A stretch of DNA of 5,465 nt, taken from NCBI GenBank assembly GCA_948438565.1, contig CAOJLW010000165.1:1-5465 (forward strand), read 5' to 3'. Positions 1 to 5,465 of the stretch are shown piece by piece. The notes beneath the pieces were generated by a model, which worked only from the letters and a program-made list of their open reading frames with translations, was not told the DNA's origin and did not search any database. The position numbers were made by a program, and so were the translations under genes. The first letter of the stretch is position 1; each line of letters starts with the position of its first letter. The DNA comes from an uncultured Lachnospiraceae bacterium. Its GTDB lineage: Bacteria > Bacillota > Clostridia > Lachnospirales > Lachnospiraceae.

Positions 1-269
1 CCCCGGCGGGAGACGCCGTGGCGGATGAGATTGTCGATGAAGTGATGCAGATCCTGGGTGAGACGCTGGCCAATATTGCGCGCGTCGTAAATCCGGAAGT
101 AGTGGTAATCGGCGGAGGCGTTTCGAAAGCGGGCAGTATTATTACAGATCGTGTAAAAAAATATTATGACAATCGATCGTTTAATTCATGTCTGGACGCG
201 CATTTTGAACTGGCGACATTGGGCAACGACGCAGGGATGTATGGCTGCGTTCGTCTGATTCTTGAATAA
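1..269 (+). CDS. glcK: Glucokinase, ROK family (C-terminal part, cut by left edge)
   Basis: This is the C-terminal end, about 88 residues, of a ROK-family sugar kinase. It most likely phosphorylates glucose with ATP to glucose-6-phosphate in the cytoplasm, feeding glycolysis. The codon phase begins at base 3 and the reading frame is open to the left edge (PAGDAVADEIVDE...), so the GTG at 18 is an internal valine, not a start. The segment NPEVVVIGGGVSKAG is the typical ROK nucleotide-fold element near the C-terminus. The end FELATLGNDAGMYGCVRL matches the Firmicutes glucokinase C-terminus, where ROK proteins carry a conserved G-N-D-A-G motif. The N-terminal ATP-binding motif, the catalytic Asp and the ROK zinc cysteines lie outside the window. 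Glucokinase rather than another ROK kinase or a ROK repressor is inferred from this C-terminal resemblance. The gene ends in TAA and is followed at once by an intrinsic terminator. Confidence 0.85.
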   Translation, partial: PAGDAVADEIVDEVMQILGETLANIARVVNPEVVVIGGGVSKAGSIITDRVKKYYDNRSFNSCLDAHFELATLGNDAGMYGCVRLILE

Positions 270-272
270 TGG

Positions 273-301
273 ATGGGGCGCTGTTTTGAGCGCCCCATTT
301 T
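273..301 (+). terminator. Intrinsic terminator of the glucokinase gene
   Basis: A perfect 10-bp GC-rich stem (ATGGGGCGCT, 273-282, paired with 289-298) closes a 6-base loop (GTTTTG) and is followed by a short T run (298-301). It begins 3 bases after the glucokinase stop codon. The T run is short, so termination may be partial. Read on the - strand there is no T run after the stem, so it is not an obvious intrinsic terminator for the convergent DUF4317 gene, although the hairpin could still hinder read-through. Confidence 0.8.
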
Positions 302-323
302 GACATATAACTTCTTCATAGCG

Positions 324-1583
324 TTAAACGGTGGTGTTGACGCCGTTAATAGCGGCGTATTCGTTTTCCTCCATCGGGATCACAAGGCATTTTTGTCCGT
401 TTAAAATCTGCGATTTGATCTGAGACGCTTTTTCCGGTTTTACGCGGAGGATGACGTCATAGGTCTTGATGGTTGGGGTGTCTTTAGTTTCATCATGAAG
501 TCCGGCAAGCATACGGGTGTCTTCCAGCTGCTGTTCCAGGACGGCGACTTTTTTTACCAATTCTTTTTCTTGCCGCAGTTTATTGCCGGCTTCTACGGCT
601 TTAGGATCGATTAAATGGTTAAGAGCAGGGGTTTCTTCCTCAAACGTTTCGTGGTAGGCGCTTTGGATTTTGGCGGCGGCGTTTTCTGGAATATCGGATT
701 CTGCCAGGACGTCTCTGATATCCTGTGCGGTCACTGGGACAAACTCCGATTCCGGTTCGTCGTCCTCCGGCTGGCCGTCCGCCATATCGGAAAGGCCTTG
801 TTGGATTTCATAGAACACTTCACGGGAAGCTTCTTCATCGCCGCCGCAGGCATGTTTGACAATGGACGCCAATGCGAGCCTTTGCTCAGCGGCGGTTCGT
901 TTAGCCGCGCAGCCCAATGCGCCCTCCATTAATTCCGTATGGGGTTCTTTGGGATTTTTGTGGTAGGTCATTACCGCGTGGAGGTCGGCGCTTCGATCCG
1001 TAAAAGCAGGGAATAGAAAGCCGCTTTCCGGAGCTCCGACCACCCAGTCGCGGATCCTGGGGCCAATCCGGTTTTCGTCCGCCCGGTAGCCAAGGGCGGG
1101 TTTGCTTAAGCTGACCGGGCAGATGGCGCAGAGCAGGTACTCGTAGACTTCTTCCGATTCGTCCAATTTCTGGTTGTCGCTGGTTTTGGCCATAACGTCA
1201 TAGGCGTCGTGGAAAATCAGGATCAGGTAATTGCCTGCATATTCATATTGATCAATGATTAAATCATAAAAGCGTTCTAACAGTTCTTCATTTTGCAACG
1301 CGCTGCTTCTTAGGGCGGTTAAAAATTGCTGCCGTCCTCCGGCGGATTCTTCCTCTAACGGAAATTCCAATTCCAGAAGGTTGTTGCCAATTGTGCCGGA
1401 GAGGATTTTTTTTGCGATTTCCAGATATTTATAAAATGCTTCTTCTTCTAAATTTAAGAAGGTTTCCGTAAGCTTTACAACGCGGTTTCGTTCGCCGTCC
1501 ACATAACATCCGCACATACGGGTAAAGGTACAGGTTTCTTTTTTCAGGCGGCGTTTTAATTCTACGACGTCTTTTTTATTCAT
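324..1583 (-). CDS. DUF4317 family protein, function unknown
   Basis: This is a complete 419-residue protein that I recognise as DUF4317 (PF14199), a family of unknown function from Clostridia. The start MNKKDVVELKRRLKKE followed by TRMCGCYVDGERN (about 21-33) and LSGTIGNNLLELEF (61-74) is characteristic. There is no signal peptide or transmembrane segment, so it is predicted to be cytoplasmic. Visible features are a CGC motif (24-26), a CAIC motif (152-155), an acidic linker (about 268-282), a charged helical or coiled-coil stretch (about 328-358) and a C-terminal alpha/beta-like end (373-405). No catalytic motif is recognised. The ATG start at 1583 is supported by GGAGG on the - strand (1593-1597), 9 bases upstream. 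A near-consensus promoter precedes it. It converges with glucokinase and diverges from the lipoprotein-PPK2 pair, so it is probably monocistronic. No - strand terminator is visible after its TAA. Confidence 0.85.
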   Translation of the reverse strand: MNKKDVVELKRRLKKETCTFTRMCGCYVDGERNRVVKLTETFLNLEEEAFYKYLEIAKKILSGTIGNNLLELEFPLEEESAGGRQQFLTALRSSALQNEELLERFYDLIIDQYEYAGNYLILIFHDAYDVMAKTSDNQKLDESEEVYEYLLCAICPVSLSKPALGYRADENRIGPRIRDWVVGAPESGFLFPAFTDRSADLHAVMTYHKNPKEPHTELMEGALGCAAKRTAAEQRLALASIVKHACGGDEEASREVFYEIQQGLSDMADGQPEDDEPESEFVPVTAQDIRDVLAESDIPENAAAKIQSAYHETFEEETPALNHLIDPKAVEAGNKLRQEKELVKKVAVLEQQLEDTRMLAGLHDETKDTPTIKTYDVILRVKPEKASQIKSQILNGQKCLVIPMEENEYAAINGVNTTV

Positions 1584-1622
1584 AACATAGTTCCTCCGTA
1601 ATTTTTTTGCGTTTTGTTATTT

Positions 1623-1651
1623 ATTATAAAGAAACAGAAGAAAATCTGCAA
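1623..1651 (-). promoter_or_regulatory. SigA-type promoter for the DUF4317 gene
   Basis: Read on the - strand, TTGCAG (1651-1646) is followed by a 17-base spacer and a perfect TATAAT (1628-1623). The expected transcription start is near 1616, giving a leader of about 33 bases that contains the GGAGG ribosome binding site. Match and spacing are close to the vegetative sigma consensus. No start site has been measured. Confidence 0.7.
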
Positions 1652-1657
1652 GATATG

Positions 1658-1666
1658 TGTTATACT
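1658..1666 (+). promoter_or_regulatory. Candidate extended -10 promoter for the lipoprotein-PPK2 pair
   Basis: TGTTATACT fits an extended -10 element (TG, one base, then TATACT at 1661-1666). The -35 position 17 bases upstream (AAGAAA, 1638-1643) is poor, so this is weaker than the divergent promoter and may need an activator. The transcription start would be near 1673, with a leader of about 60 bases before the chosen ATG. It is the best + strand candidate in the gap between the two divergent genes. Confidence 0.4.
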
Positions 1667-1672
1667 GTATAA
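1660..1672. promoter_or_regulatory. 13-bp palindrome over the + strand -10, possible operator
   Basis: TTATAC and GTATAA form perfect 6-bp inverted arms around a single central T. The palindrome covers the candidate + strand -10 (1661-1666) and lies about 9 bases upstream of the -35 of the divergent promoter, a position suited to a dimeric regulator. In such AT-rich sequence a 6-bp palindrome can arise by chance, and no regulator gene is in the window. Confidence 0.25.
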
Positions 1673-1718
1673 AAATATACCCTTTGAAGCATAATAGCAT
1701 AAGAAAACTATGGATATG

Positions 1719-1724
1719 AAGGAG
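1719..1724 (+). promoter_or_regulatory. Ribosome binding site that decides the lipoprotein start
   Basis: AAGGAG lies 9 bases upstream of the ATG at 1734. It is inside the longer reading frame that could start at ATG 1710, and no comparable Shine-Dalgarno sequence precedes 1710 or the ATG at 1716. Its position therefore favours 1734, which also puts the signal peptide directly at the N-terminus. Confidence 0.75.
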
Positions 1725-1733
1725 ATTTCAAGT

Positions 1734-2729
1734 ATGAAGAAAAAAATCAGCTATGTTCTCCTGGCATCAGCCATTGCCGTATGTGTGTTTTCAGGTTGCG
1801 GTAAAAGGGGAACGGATCAGTCGGCTGTCGATGATAACCGTGAGGATACGGCACAGACGGAGGATTTGGCAATAGACAGCACAGGGACGGACTATGTGAT
1901 GGACACGGAAAGCGACACCAGCCAGCTTCAGCTTGGCAATGCAGTAGAAATCCCGGAAGGGTTTGACGGAGAGTTGGCAGAGACGGACGCGCACGAACGC
2001 TTGGAGCAGGTGATCGCTGCATATTGCAACGTGGCGGAAGAAGAGTATGAGAATATCCGTTATTATTATAATTATGTAGATTTAAACGGGGACAGTGAAG
2101 ATGAAATACTGGCATTGGTTTTAGGACAGGAGGTGGAAGGCATCGAGGGGAATATGCTGCTCTGGCTGGATGCAGACAGCGCCGATACGTCCGCAGACGC
2201 TGTGAAGCAATCCTTTAAACAGGTGGGCGCGCCCATTTATATCAGCAACCATATGACAGATGGATATCGGGATCTGATTATTCCGGAGGACGCCAATATT
2301 GTGGCCGGCACAGAGGGTTCCGGCATGGATACGGTCGGAGGGGATGATTTGGAAGAGGCGGTTACAGAAGAAGCAAACGCTTCTGGTTCCAATGCGGCAG
2401 GCACTGATGAAGGCGCGGCAAGGGCAGGCGCAGATGCGTCCAGAATGCGCTCCGATGATCCAGGTACGGGAACCAGCGCCGGTCAGGAGGGGATCCAAAA
2501 TAAAGAGGCGGCTGCAAATGACGGTTCCGACGAGTATGGGATCGATTTGATTTCATTAGATCAGCAGTATCGACTTTTGGTTTGGACCGGGGAACGCTAT
2601 CAGAGGATAGAAGAAGGGACAGCGTTATTTTCGCTGGAAGGCTATGAAGGCGTAGCTATTTTGTCCAACAATATCGAAAGTGATTTGGCCAATGACAATT
2701 ATCATTTTTTGGGGGAAGCAATGAAATAG
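1734..2729 (+). CDS. Predicted lipoprotein, unknown function, domain split by a low-complexity linker
   Basis: I do not recognise a specific family. The 331-residue protein starts MKKKISYVLL, has a hydrophobic signal segment (about 5-19) and a lipobox-like FSGC with Cys22, so it should be lipid-anchored on the outer face of the membrane. F at -3 is less usual than L. After Cys22 comes a polar, acidic tether (about 23-65), then a folded region (about 70-190) containing YVDLNGDSEDE (114-124), an EF-hand- or FG-GAP-like loop with Asp116, Asn118 and Asp120 that may bind calcium. Residues about 191-267 are a Gly/Ala/Ser/Asp/Glu-rich linker with no aromatic residue. The end (268-331) is again hydrophobic and beta-like (DQQYRLLVWTGERYQ) and probably completes the same domain. 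The gene lies 22 bases upstream of the PPK2 gene with no terminator between, so the two are probably cotranscribed. A role as sensor or binding protein is only a guess. Confidence 0.75.
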   Translation: MKKKISYVLLASAIAVCVFSGCGKRGTDQSAVDDNREDTAQTEDLAIDSTGTDYVMDTESDTSQLQLGNAVEIPEGFDGELAETDAHERLEQVIAAYCNVAEEEYENIRYYYNYVDLNGDSEDEILALVLGQEVEGIEGNMLLWLDADSADTSADAVKQSFKQVGAPIYISNHMTDGYRDLIIPEDANIVAGTEGSGMDTVGGDDLEEAVTEEANASGSNAAGTDEGAARAGADASRMRSDDPGTGTSAGQEGIQNKEAAANDGSDEYGIDLISLDQQYRLLVWTGERYQRIEEGTALFSLEGYEGVAILSNNIESDLANDNYHFLGEAMK

Positions 2730-2746
2730 GAGGAGACCAGGGGGGG
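2728..2746 (+). promoter_or_regulatory. Two Shine-Dalgarno-like elements before the PPK2 gene
   Basis: AGGAGGAG (2728-2735) overlaps the lipoprotein stop codon but ends 16 bases before the PPK2 ATG at 2752, too far for ordinary initiation there, and no in-frame start lies nearer. A G run (2740-2746) ends 5 bases before the ATG and is the more likely working site. The overlap of the first element with the upstream stop suggests translational coupling or ribosome standby, which is an inference. Confidence 0.45.
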
Positions 2747-2751
2747 ATTTT

Positions 2752-4227
2752 ATGTTAAAGAATTTTGAAGTGCGAAAAGGCCAGATGCCTCCGGAAGAGG
2801 TTAAGGCTTTGATCAAAGAAAAACAGGGGGAATTCGTTAGGCAGCAGCAGAGGATCAAGGAGCATCAACTGCCGGTCTTTGTCCTGGTGGAGGGTTGGGG
2901 CGCCGCTGGCAAGGGCACTTTAATTGGAAATCTGATACAGGAATTGGATCCAAGGTTTTTCCGTGTCGTCAATATGGTTGCGCCAAAAGAGGAGGAACGG
3001 CGTAGGCCGTTTTTATGGAGGTATATGGAAAAAATACCCCAGGCGGGAGAGTTTGTATTTTTGAATTCCGGCTGGCTGGATGAAACAGCCGAGGATATGT
3101 TGCATCACAGGATAGACGGAGTCGATCTGGAAATGCGATTACAGCAAATCCGTGTGATGGACAGACAGTTAAAGGACAATGGTTATCTGGTGGTTAAATT
3201 ATTTTTACAGATTACCCCAAAAGAGCAAAAAAAGAGACTCAAAAAGCTGATGGAGAGCAAGGATACCAAGTGGCGCGTAACGGACAAGGATTTGCAGCAG
3301 GTCAAAAGACGAGAAAAGTATGAAACGGTATACGAGCGGATTTTAGAAGCTACGAATACTGGAGACGTGCCATGGCATATCATTGATGCCGCCGATAAGA
3401 AACAGGCGTTGCTTCACGCGCTGCATCTATTGACCAACCAGATTGACCAGGCAGTGGAAAACGCGAAAATACAGCCTGAAATTCTGCATAAGGATTATCC
3501 GTTATTATCTATGCCGCGCCTGTCGCAGACGCCGCTGGATCAGGAGATGGATAGAGAGGAATATAAAGTCCGTTTAAAAACCTTGCAGAAGCGTTTAAAA
3601 AGGCTGCATAATCGGATTTACCGGAAGCGGATTCCGGTGGTGATTGCATATGAAGGATGGGATGCAGCCGGAAAAGGCGGCAATATCAAGCGTTTGTCAA
3701 GCGCGTTGGATCCGCGGGGATTTGAGGTTTATCCGATTGCGTCGCCGGAACCGCATGAAAAAGCCAGGCATTACCTGTGGCGTTTTTATCATAGGTTGCC
3801 AAAAGACGGGCATATTGCAATTTTTGACCGGAGCTGGTACGGCAGGGTAATGGTAGAGCGTTTGGAGGGGTTTTGTTCGGAAAATGACTGGAAACGCGCG
3901 TATAATGAAATCAATGAATTTGAAAAAGAGCTGTCCGATTGGGGAGCCATTGTACTAAAGTTCTGGGTGCATATAGACAAGGATACGCAGCTTGCCCGTT
4001 TCCAAGAGCGTGAAAAGACGCCGGAAAAGCAATGGAAAATTACTCAGGAGGATTGGCGCAACCGGGAAAAATGGGATGCGTATGAAATGGCAGTGGATGA
4101 GATGATTGCAAGGACTTCGACGGAAAATGCGCCGTGGCATATTATCCAGTCCAATAATAAATATTATGCAAGGATTCAGGCGATTCAGATTGTTATTGAT
4201 GCGATGGAGCAAAGACTGGAAGAATAA
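2752..4227 (+). CDS. pap: Polyphosphate:AMP phosphotransferase, two-domain PPK2 (class II)
   Basis: The 491-residue protein has two tandem PPK2 P-loop kinase domains, the layout and length of class II PPK2/PAP enzymes, which transfer phosphate from polyphosphate to AMP to give ADP in the cytoplasm. The C-terminal half carries a full active site: Walker A EGWDAAGKGG (301-310, Lys308), Walker B-like IFDRSWYGR (357-365, Asp359) and a lid region near EKQWKITQEDW (425-435). The N-terminal half keeps Walker A EGWGAAGKGT (47-56, Lys54), but Asp304 is matched by Gly50, and the Walker B-like site reads FLNSGW (103-108), with Asn105, Ser106 and Gly107 in place of Asp, Arg and Ser. This half is probably non-catalytic. 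Each half ends with a similar PWHII segment (207-211 and 461-465), which shows the internal duplication. The gene follows the lipoprotein by 22 bases and ends at a strong terminator. AMP as acceptor is inferred from the architecture. Confidence 0.9.
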   Translation: MLKNFEVRKGQMPPEEVKALIKEKQGEFVRQQQRIKEHQLPVFVLVEGWGAAGKGTLIGNLIQELDPRFFRVVNMVAPKEEERRRPFLWRYMEKIPQAGEFVFLNSGWLDETAEDMLHHRIDGVDLEMRLQQIRVMDRQLKDNGYLVVKLFLQITPKEQKKRLKKLMESKDTKWRVTDKDLQQVKRREKYETVYERILEATNTGDVPWHIIDAADKKQALLHALHLLTNQIDQAVENAKIQPEILHKDYPLLSMPRLSQTPLDQEMDREEYKVRLKTLQKRLKRLHNRIYRKRIPVVIAYEGWDAAGKGGNIKRLSSALDPRGFEVYPIASPEPHEKARHYLWRFYHRLPKDGHIAIFDRSWYGRVMVERLEGFCSENDWKRAYNEINEFEKELSDWGAIVLKFWVHIDKDTQLARFQEREKTPEKQWKITQEDWRNREKWDAYEMAVDEMIARTSTENAPWHIIQSNNKYYARIQAIQIVIDAMEQRLEE

Positions 4228-4233
4228 TGTGTG

Positions 4234-4271
4234 AAAAACACATATGCAGGTTTGGGCATATGTGTTTTTTT
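4234..4271 (+). terminator. Intrinsic terminator after the PPK2 gene
   Basis: A perfect 14-bp stem (AAAAACACATATGC, 4234-4247, with 4256-4269) encloses an 8-base loop, and the T run extends to 4271. It starts 6 bases after the PPK2 stop. Because one arm begins with an A run, the - strand reading also ends in Ts, so it could work in both directions. It separates the lipoprotein-PPK2 transcript from the diguanylate cyclase gene. Confidence 0.88.
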
Positions 4272-4314
4272 GTCGTGTGGCCGGTATTGAGAGGTCAACT
4301 TTGGCCATAAGCGC

Positions 4315-4343
4315 TTGAAACTTTCCATAAATATTGCTATTAT
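4315..4343 (+). promoter_or_regulatory. SigA-type promoter for the diguanylate cyclase gene
   Basis: TTGAAA (4315-4320), a 17-base spacer and TATTAT (4338-4343) make a good vegetative promoter. It lies after the PPK2 terminator, with the start expected near 4350 and a leader of about 36 bases. A TATAAA at 4341-4346 would need a 20-base spacer and is less likely as the -10. Confidence 0.65.
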
Positions 4344-4352
4344 AAAATTGTT

Positions 4353-4366
4353 GTATATCCATATAC
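4353..4366. repeat. 14-bp palindrome in the leader of the diguanylate cyclase gene
   Basis: GTATAT and ATATAC are perfect 6-bp inverted arms around CC. The palindrome lies just downstream of the predicted transcription start and about 8 bases before the Shine-Dalgarno sequence. It could be an operator. As RNA the 2-base loop would be too tight, so DNA binding is more plausible than a hairpin. The sequence is AT-rich, so chance is a real alternative. Confidence 0.2.
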
Positions 4367-4385
4367 CATAGATTGGAGTTTTTTT

Positions 4386-5438
4386 ATGAAAAAAGTCTGG
4401 GAATACATTTCGGTAAAAGCTACCTATGCATTATCGACCAAACGGCTGATGGCGTGGGTTATGCTGGTGATAGGTCTGATTCGTATGGGACTGTTGATAT
4501 TTTTTGCTCAATTTGCAATTTATCCCATGGTGACGCTGAACATATGCAGCGTTCTGTTGTATCTGCTTTGTTATGTTTCGGTGCAAATGGGTAAAAGTTT
4601 ATTGTGGGTGTTTAATCTTTCTTATGCAGAGATTATCATACATGCGGTCATTGCCGCTCTTTTAATTGGTACGGACAGCGGTTTTTCATTGTATTTGATT
4701 GCGATCCTTCCGCTTGGGTATTACGCCGTATACAATTTTAATGCGAGCGAAAAGGCAATTAATCCCATGTATTATGTGATTTCCTCGGTATTTGCGTTTT
4801 GCTTTGTGCGGGTTGCCAGCAGTTATATCAAGCCGTGTTATTCCTATGGGGATTCTAGGGTGGACAAGGCCATTTATATTATGAATTTTTTTGTCGCAGT
4901 TGTGGCAATCGTAGTCTTTTTCAGCACTCTGCTCAATCAGATTAAATTTCTCGAAAATCTTCGTCTGCATCAAAATAAACAGTTGGAAGCGCTGTCAAAA
5001 ACAGACTCTTTAACCGGCCTTGCGAACCGTCGCACTATCGAAGAACGGTATGCGCAGGCAGAGGCGCTTAAGGAAGGTTATGCGCTTATTTTGGGAGATA
5101 TTGACGATTTTAAAAAGGTGAATGATACATATGGCCATAATATAGGCGATAACGTCTTAAAGGCGGTGGCGGAGGTGTTTAAAAATGCGGTTCGCGGCGG
5201 GGATACGGTTTGTCGTTGGGGCGGAGAAGAAATCTTGATTTTCCTGCCGCGGTGTTCCATAGAAAATGCAACGGAACGGGCGCAGGATATCGTGCAAAAT
5301 ATCCGGAACATGGAGATGGAGACGATAGATGGAAAGATATTTCATGTTACGATGACGCTAGGAGTGGCGGTTTCTACGGAAGCGGAGGAATTTACGGAAG
5401 CAGTGCGGATTGCGGACGAAAGGCTCTATACGGGGAAA
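4386..5438 (+). CDS. Membrane diguanylate cyclase (GGDEF), 3' end missing
   Basis: The reading frame starts at ATG 4386, 7 bases after TGGAG (4374-4378), and stays open to the right edge. About 351 residues are genuine. The N-terminal part has about six predicted membrane helices (roughly 21-45, 48-69, 78-95, 99-116, 128-147, 163-185) and no sensor family I can name. A short helical linker (about 186-206) leads into the GGDEF domain, which makes c-di-GMP from two GTP on the cytoplasmic side. Visible are DSLTGLANRR (207-216), DIDDFKKVNDTYGH (238-251) with metal-binding Asp238 and guanine-contacting Asn246, Asp255 in the next G-D pair, and the signature GGEEI (279-283). The inhibitory I-site RxxD is intact (Arg270, Asp273), five residues before the signature, so product feedback is expected. 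Only the last few residues of the domain after ADERLYTGK are missing. The sequence then runs into adapter DNA, so no stop codon is seen. It is probably active, since GGEEI differs from GGEEF only at the last position. Confidence 0.9.
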
Positions 5439-5465
5439 AGATCGGAAGAGCACACGTCTGAACTC
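5439..5465 (+). other. Illumina TruSeq adapter remnant (sequencing artefact)
   Basis: The last 27 bases begin AGATCGGAAGAGC and continue CACACGTCTGAACTC, identical as I recall it to the start of the Illumina TruSeq read 1 adapter. In the cyclase frame it translates to RSEEHTSEL, a tail well known from adapter-contaminated protein predictions. In the +2-shifted frame it gives IGRAHV, another common artefact. It is not biological and should be trimmed. The exact junction could be a base or two later if the real gene also began AG here. Confidence 0.97.

Noticed and set aside
18..269. A complete 83-residue gene starting at GTG 18
   Set aside because: The frame is open to the left edge and the residues before it (PAGDA) continue the ROK family pattern, so this is the 3' part of a longer glucokinase gene.
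273..301. Bidirectional terminator serving the DUF4317 gene as well
   Set aside because: On the - strand the stem is followed by CCATTATTC with no T run, so it lacks an intrinsic terminator's tail in that direction.
615..932. A 105-residue open frame on the + strand
   Set aside because: It lies wholly inside the DUF4317 gene on the opposite strand, and I see no family resemblance and no ribosome binding site.
2121..2498. A 125-residue antisense frame, plus nearby frames in the same stretch
   Set aside because: They are antisense or frame-shifted to the lipoprotein gene. The low-complexity, GC-richer linker coding keeps other frames open by composition.
3955..4362. A 135-residue open frame on the - strand
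   Set aside because: It is antisense to the 3' end of PPK2, crosses the terminator and the cyclase promoter, and has no recognisable protein features.
4272..4385. Possible c-di-GMP riboswitch upstream of the diguanylate cyclase
   Set aside because: The predicted leader is only about 36 bases, and I cannot find the conserved GEMM core or its paired stems between the terminator and the start codon.
4373..4594. A 73-residue + strand frame beginning just before the cyclase
   Set aside because: It begins on the cyclase's own ribosome binding site region and overlaps its first membrane helices in another frame. The cyclase frame is clearly the real one.
5210..5461. An 83-residue + strand frame ending in GRAHV
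   Set aside because: It is a shifted frame inside the GGDEF domain, and its end, including the stop, is produced by the adapter sequence.
1..5465. A new multigene defence, mobile or biosynthetic system
   Set aside because: There are no transposase, integrase, toxin, nuclease or CRISPR signatures and no repeat arrays. The genes look like ordinary chromosomal core and accessory genes.

Overview
The window looks like the end of a metagenomic or draft-genome contig from a gut-type Clostridia, most likely Lachnospiraceae. The reasons are a glucokinase of the Firmicutes ROK type, a DUF4317 family protein (a family I know mainly from Lachnospiraceae and relatives), strong GGAGG-type ribosome binding sites, moderate GC content and SigA-type promoters. 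The genus cannot be fixed from the sequence.

Layout, left to right. (1) Bases 1-269: the 3' end of a ROK-family glucokinase on the + strand, closed by an intrinsic terminator at 273-301. (2) Bases 324-1583, - strand: a complete DUF4317 protein of unknown function, convergent with glucokinase. (3) Bases 1584-1733: a compact divergent promoter region. It holds a near-consensus - strand promoter for the DUF4317 gene, a weaker extended -10 promoter for the + strand, and a 13-bp palindrome over the latter. (4) Bases 1734-2729, + strand: a predicted lipoprotein whose globular domain is split by a low-complexity linker. (5) Bases 2752-4227, + strand, 22 bases downstream: a two-domain polyphosphate:AMP phosphotransferase (PPK2 class II) with a degenerate first half and an intact second half, ending in a perfect 14-bp-stem terminator at 4234-4271. 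(6) From 4386 to the right edge, + strand: a six-transmembrane diguanylate cyclase with its own promoter (4315-4343). Its GGDEF domain is almost complete when the sequence runs into foreign DNA.

The last 27 bases (5439-5465) match the Illumina TruSeq adapter (AGATCGGAAGAGC...), so they are a sequencing artefact. The diguanylate cyclase therefore has no stop codon here, and its apparent last nine residues (RSEEHTSEL) are adapter translation.

Functionally, the lipoprotein and the phosphotransferase look like one transcript. The phosphotransferase would use polyphosphate to recycle AMP to ADP. The cyclase would make c-di-GMP in response to an unknown membrane signal. I see no mobile element, CRISPR array, RNA gene or new multigene system. 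The unknowns worth attention are the DUF4317 protein, the lipoprotein and its pairing with PPK2.
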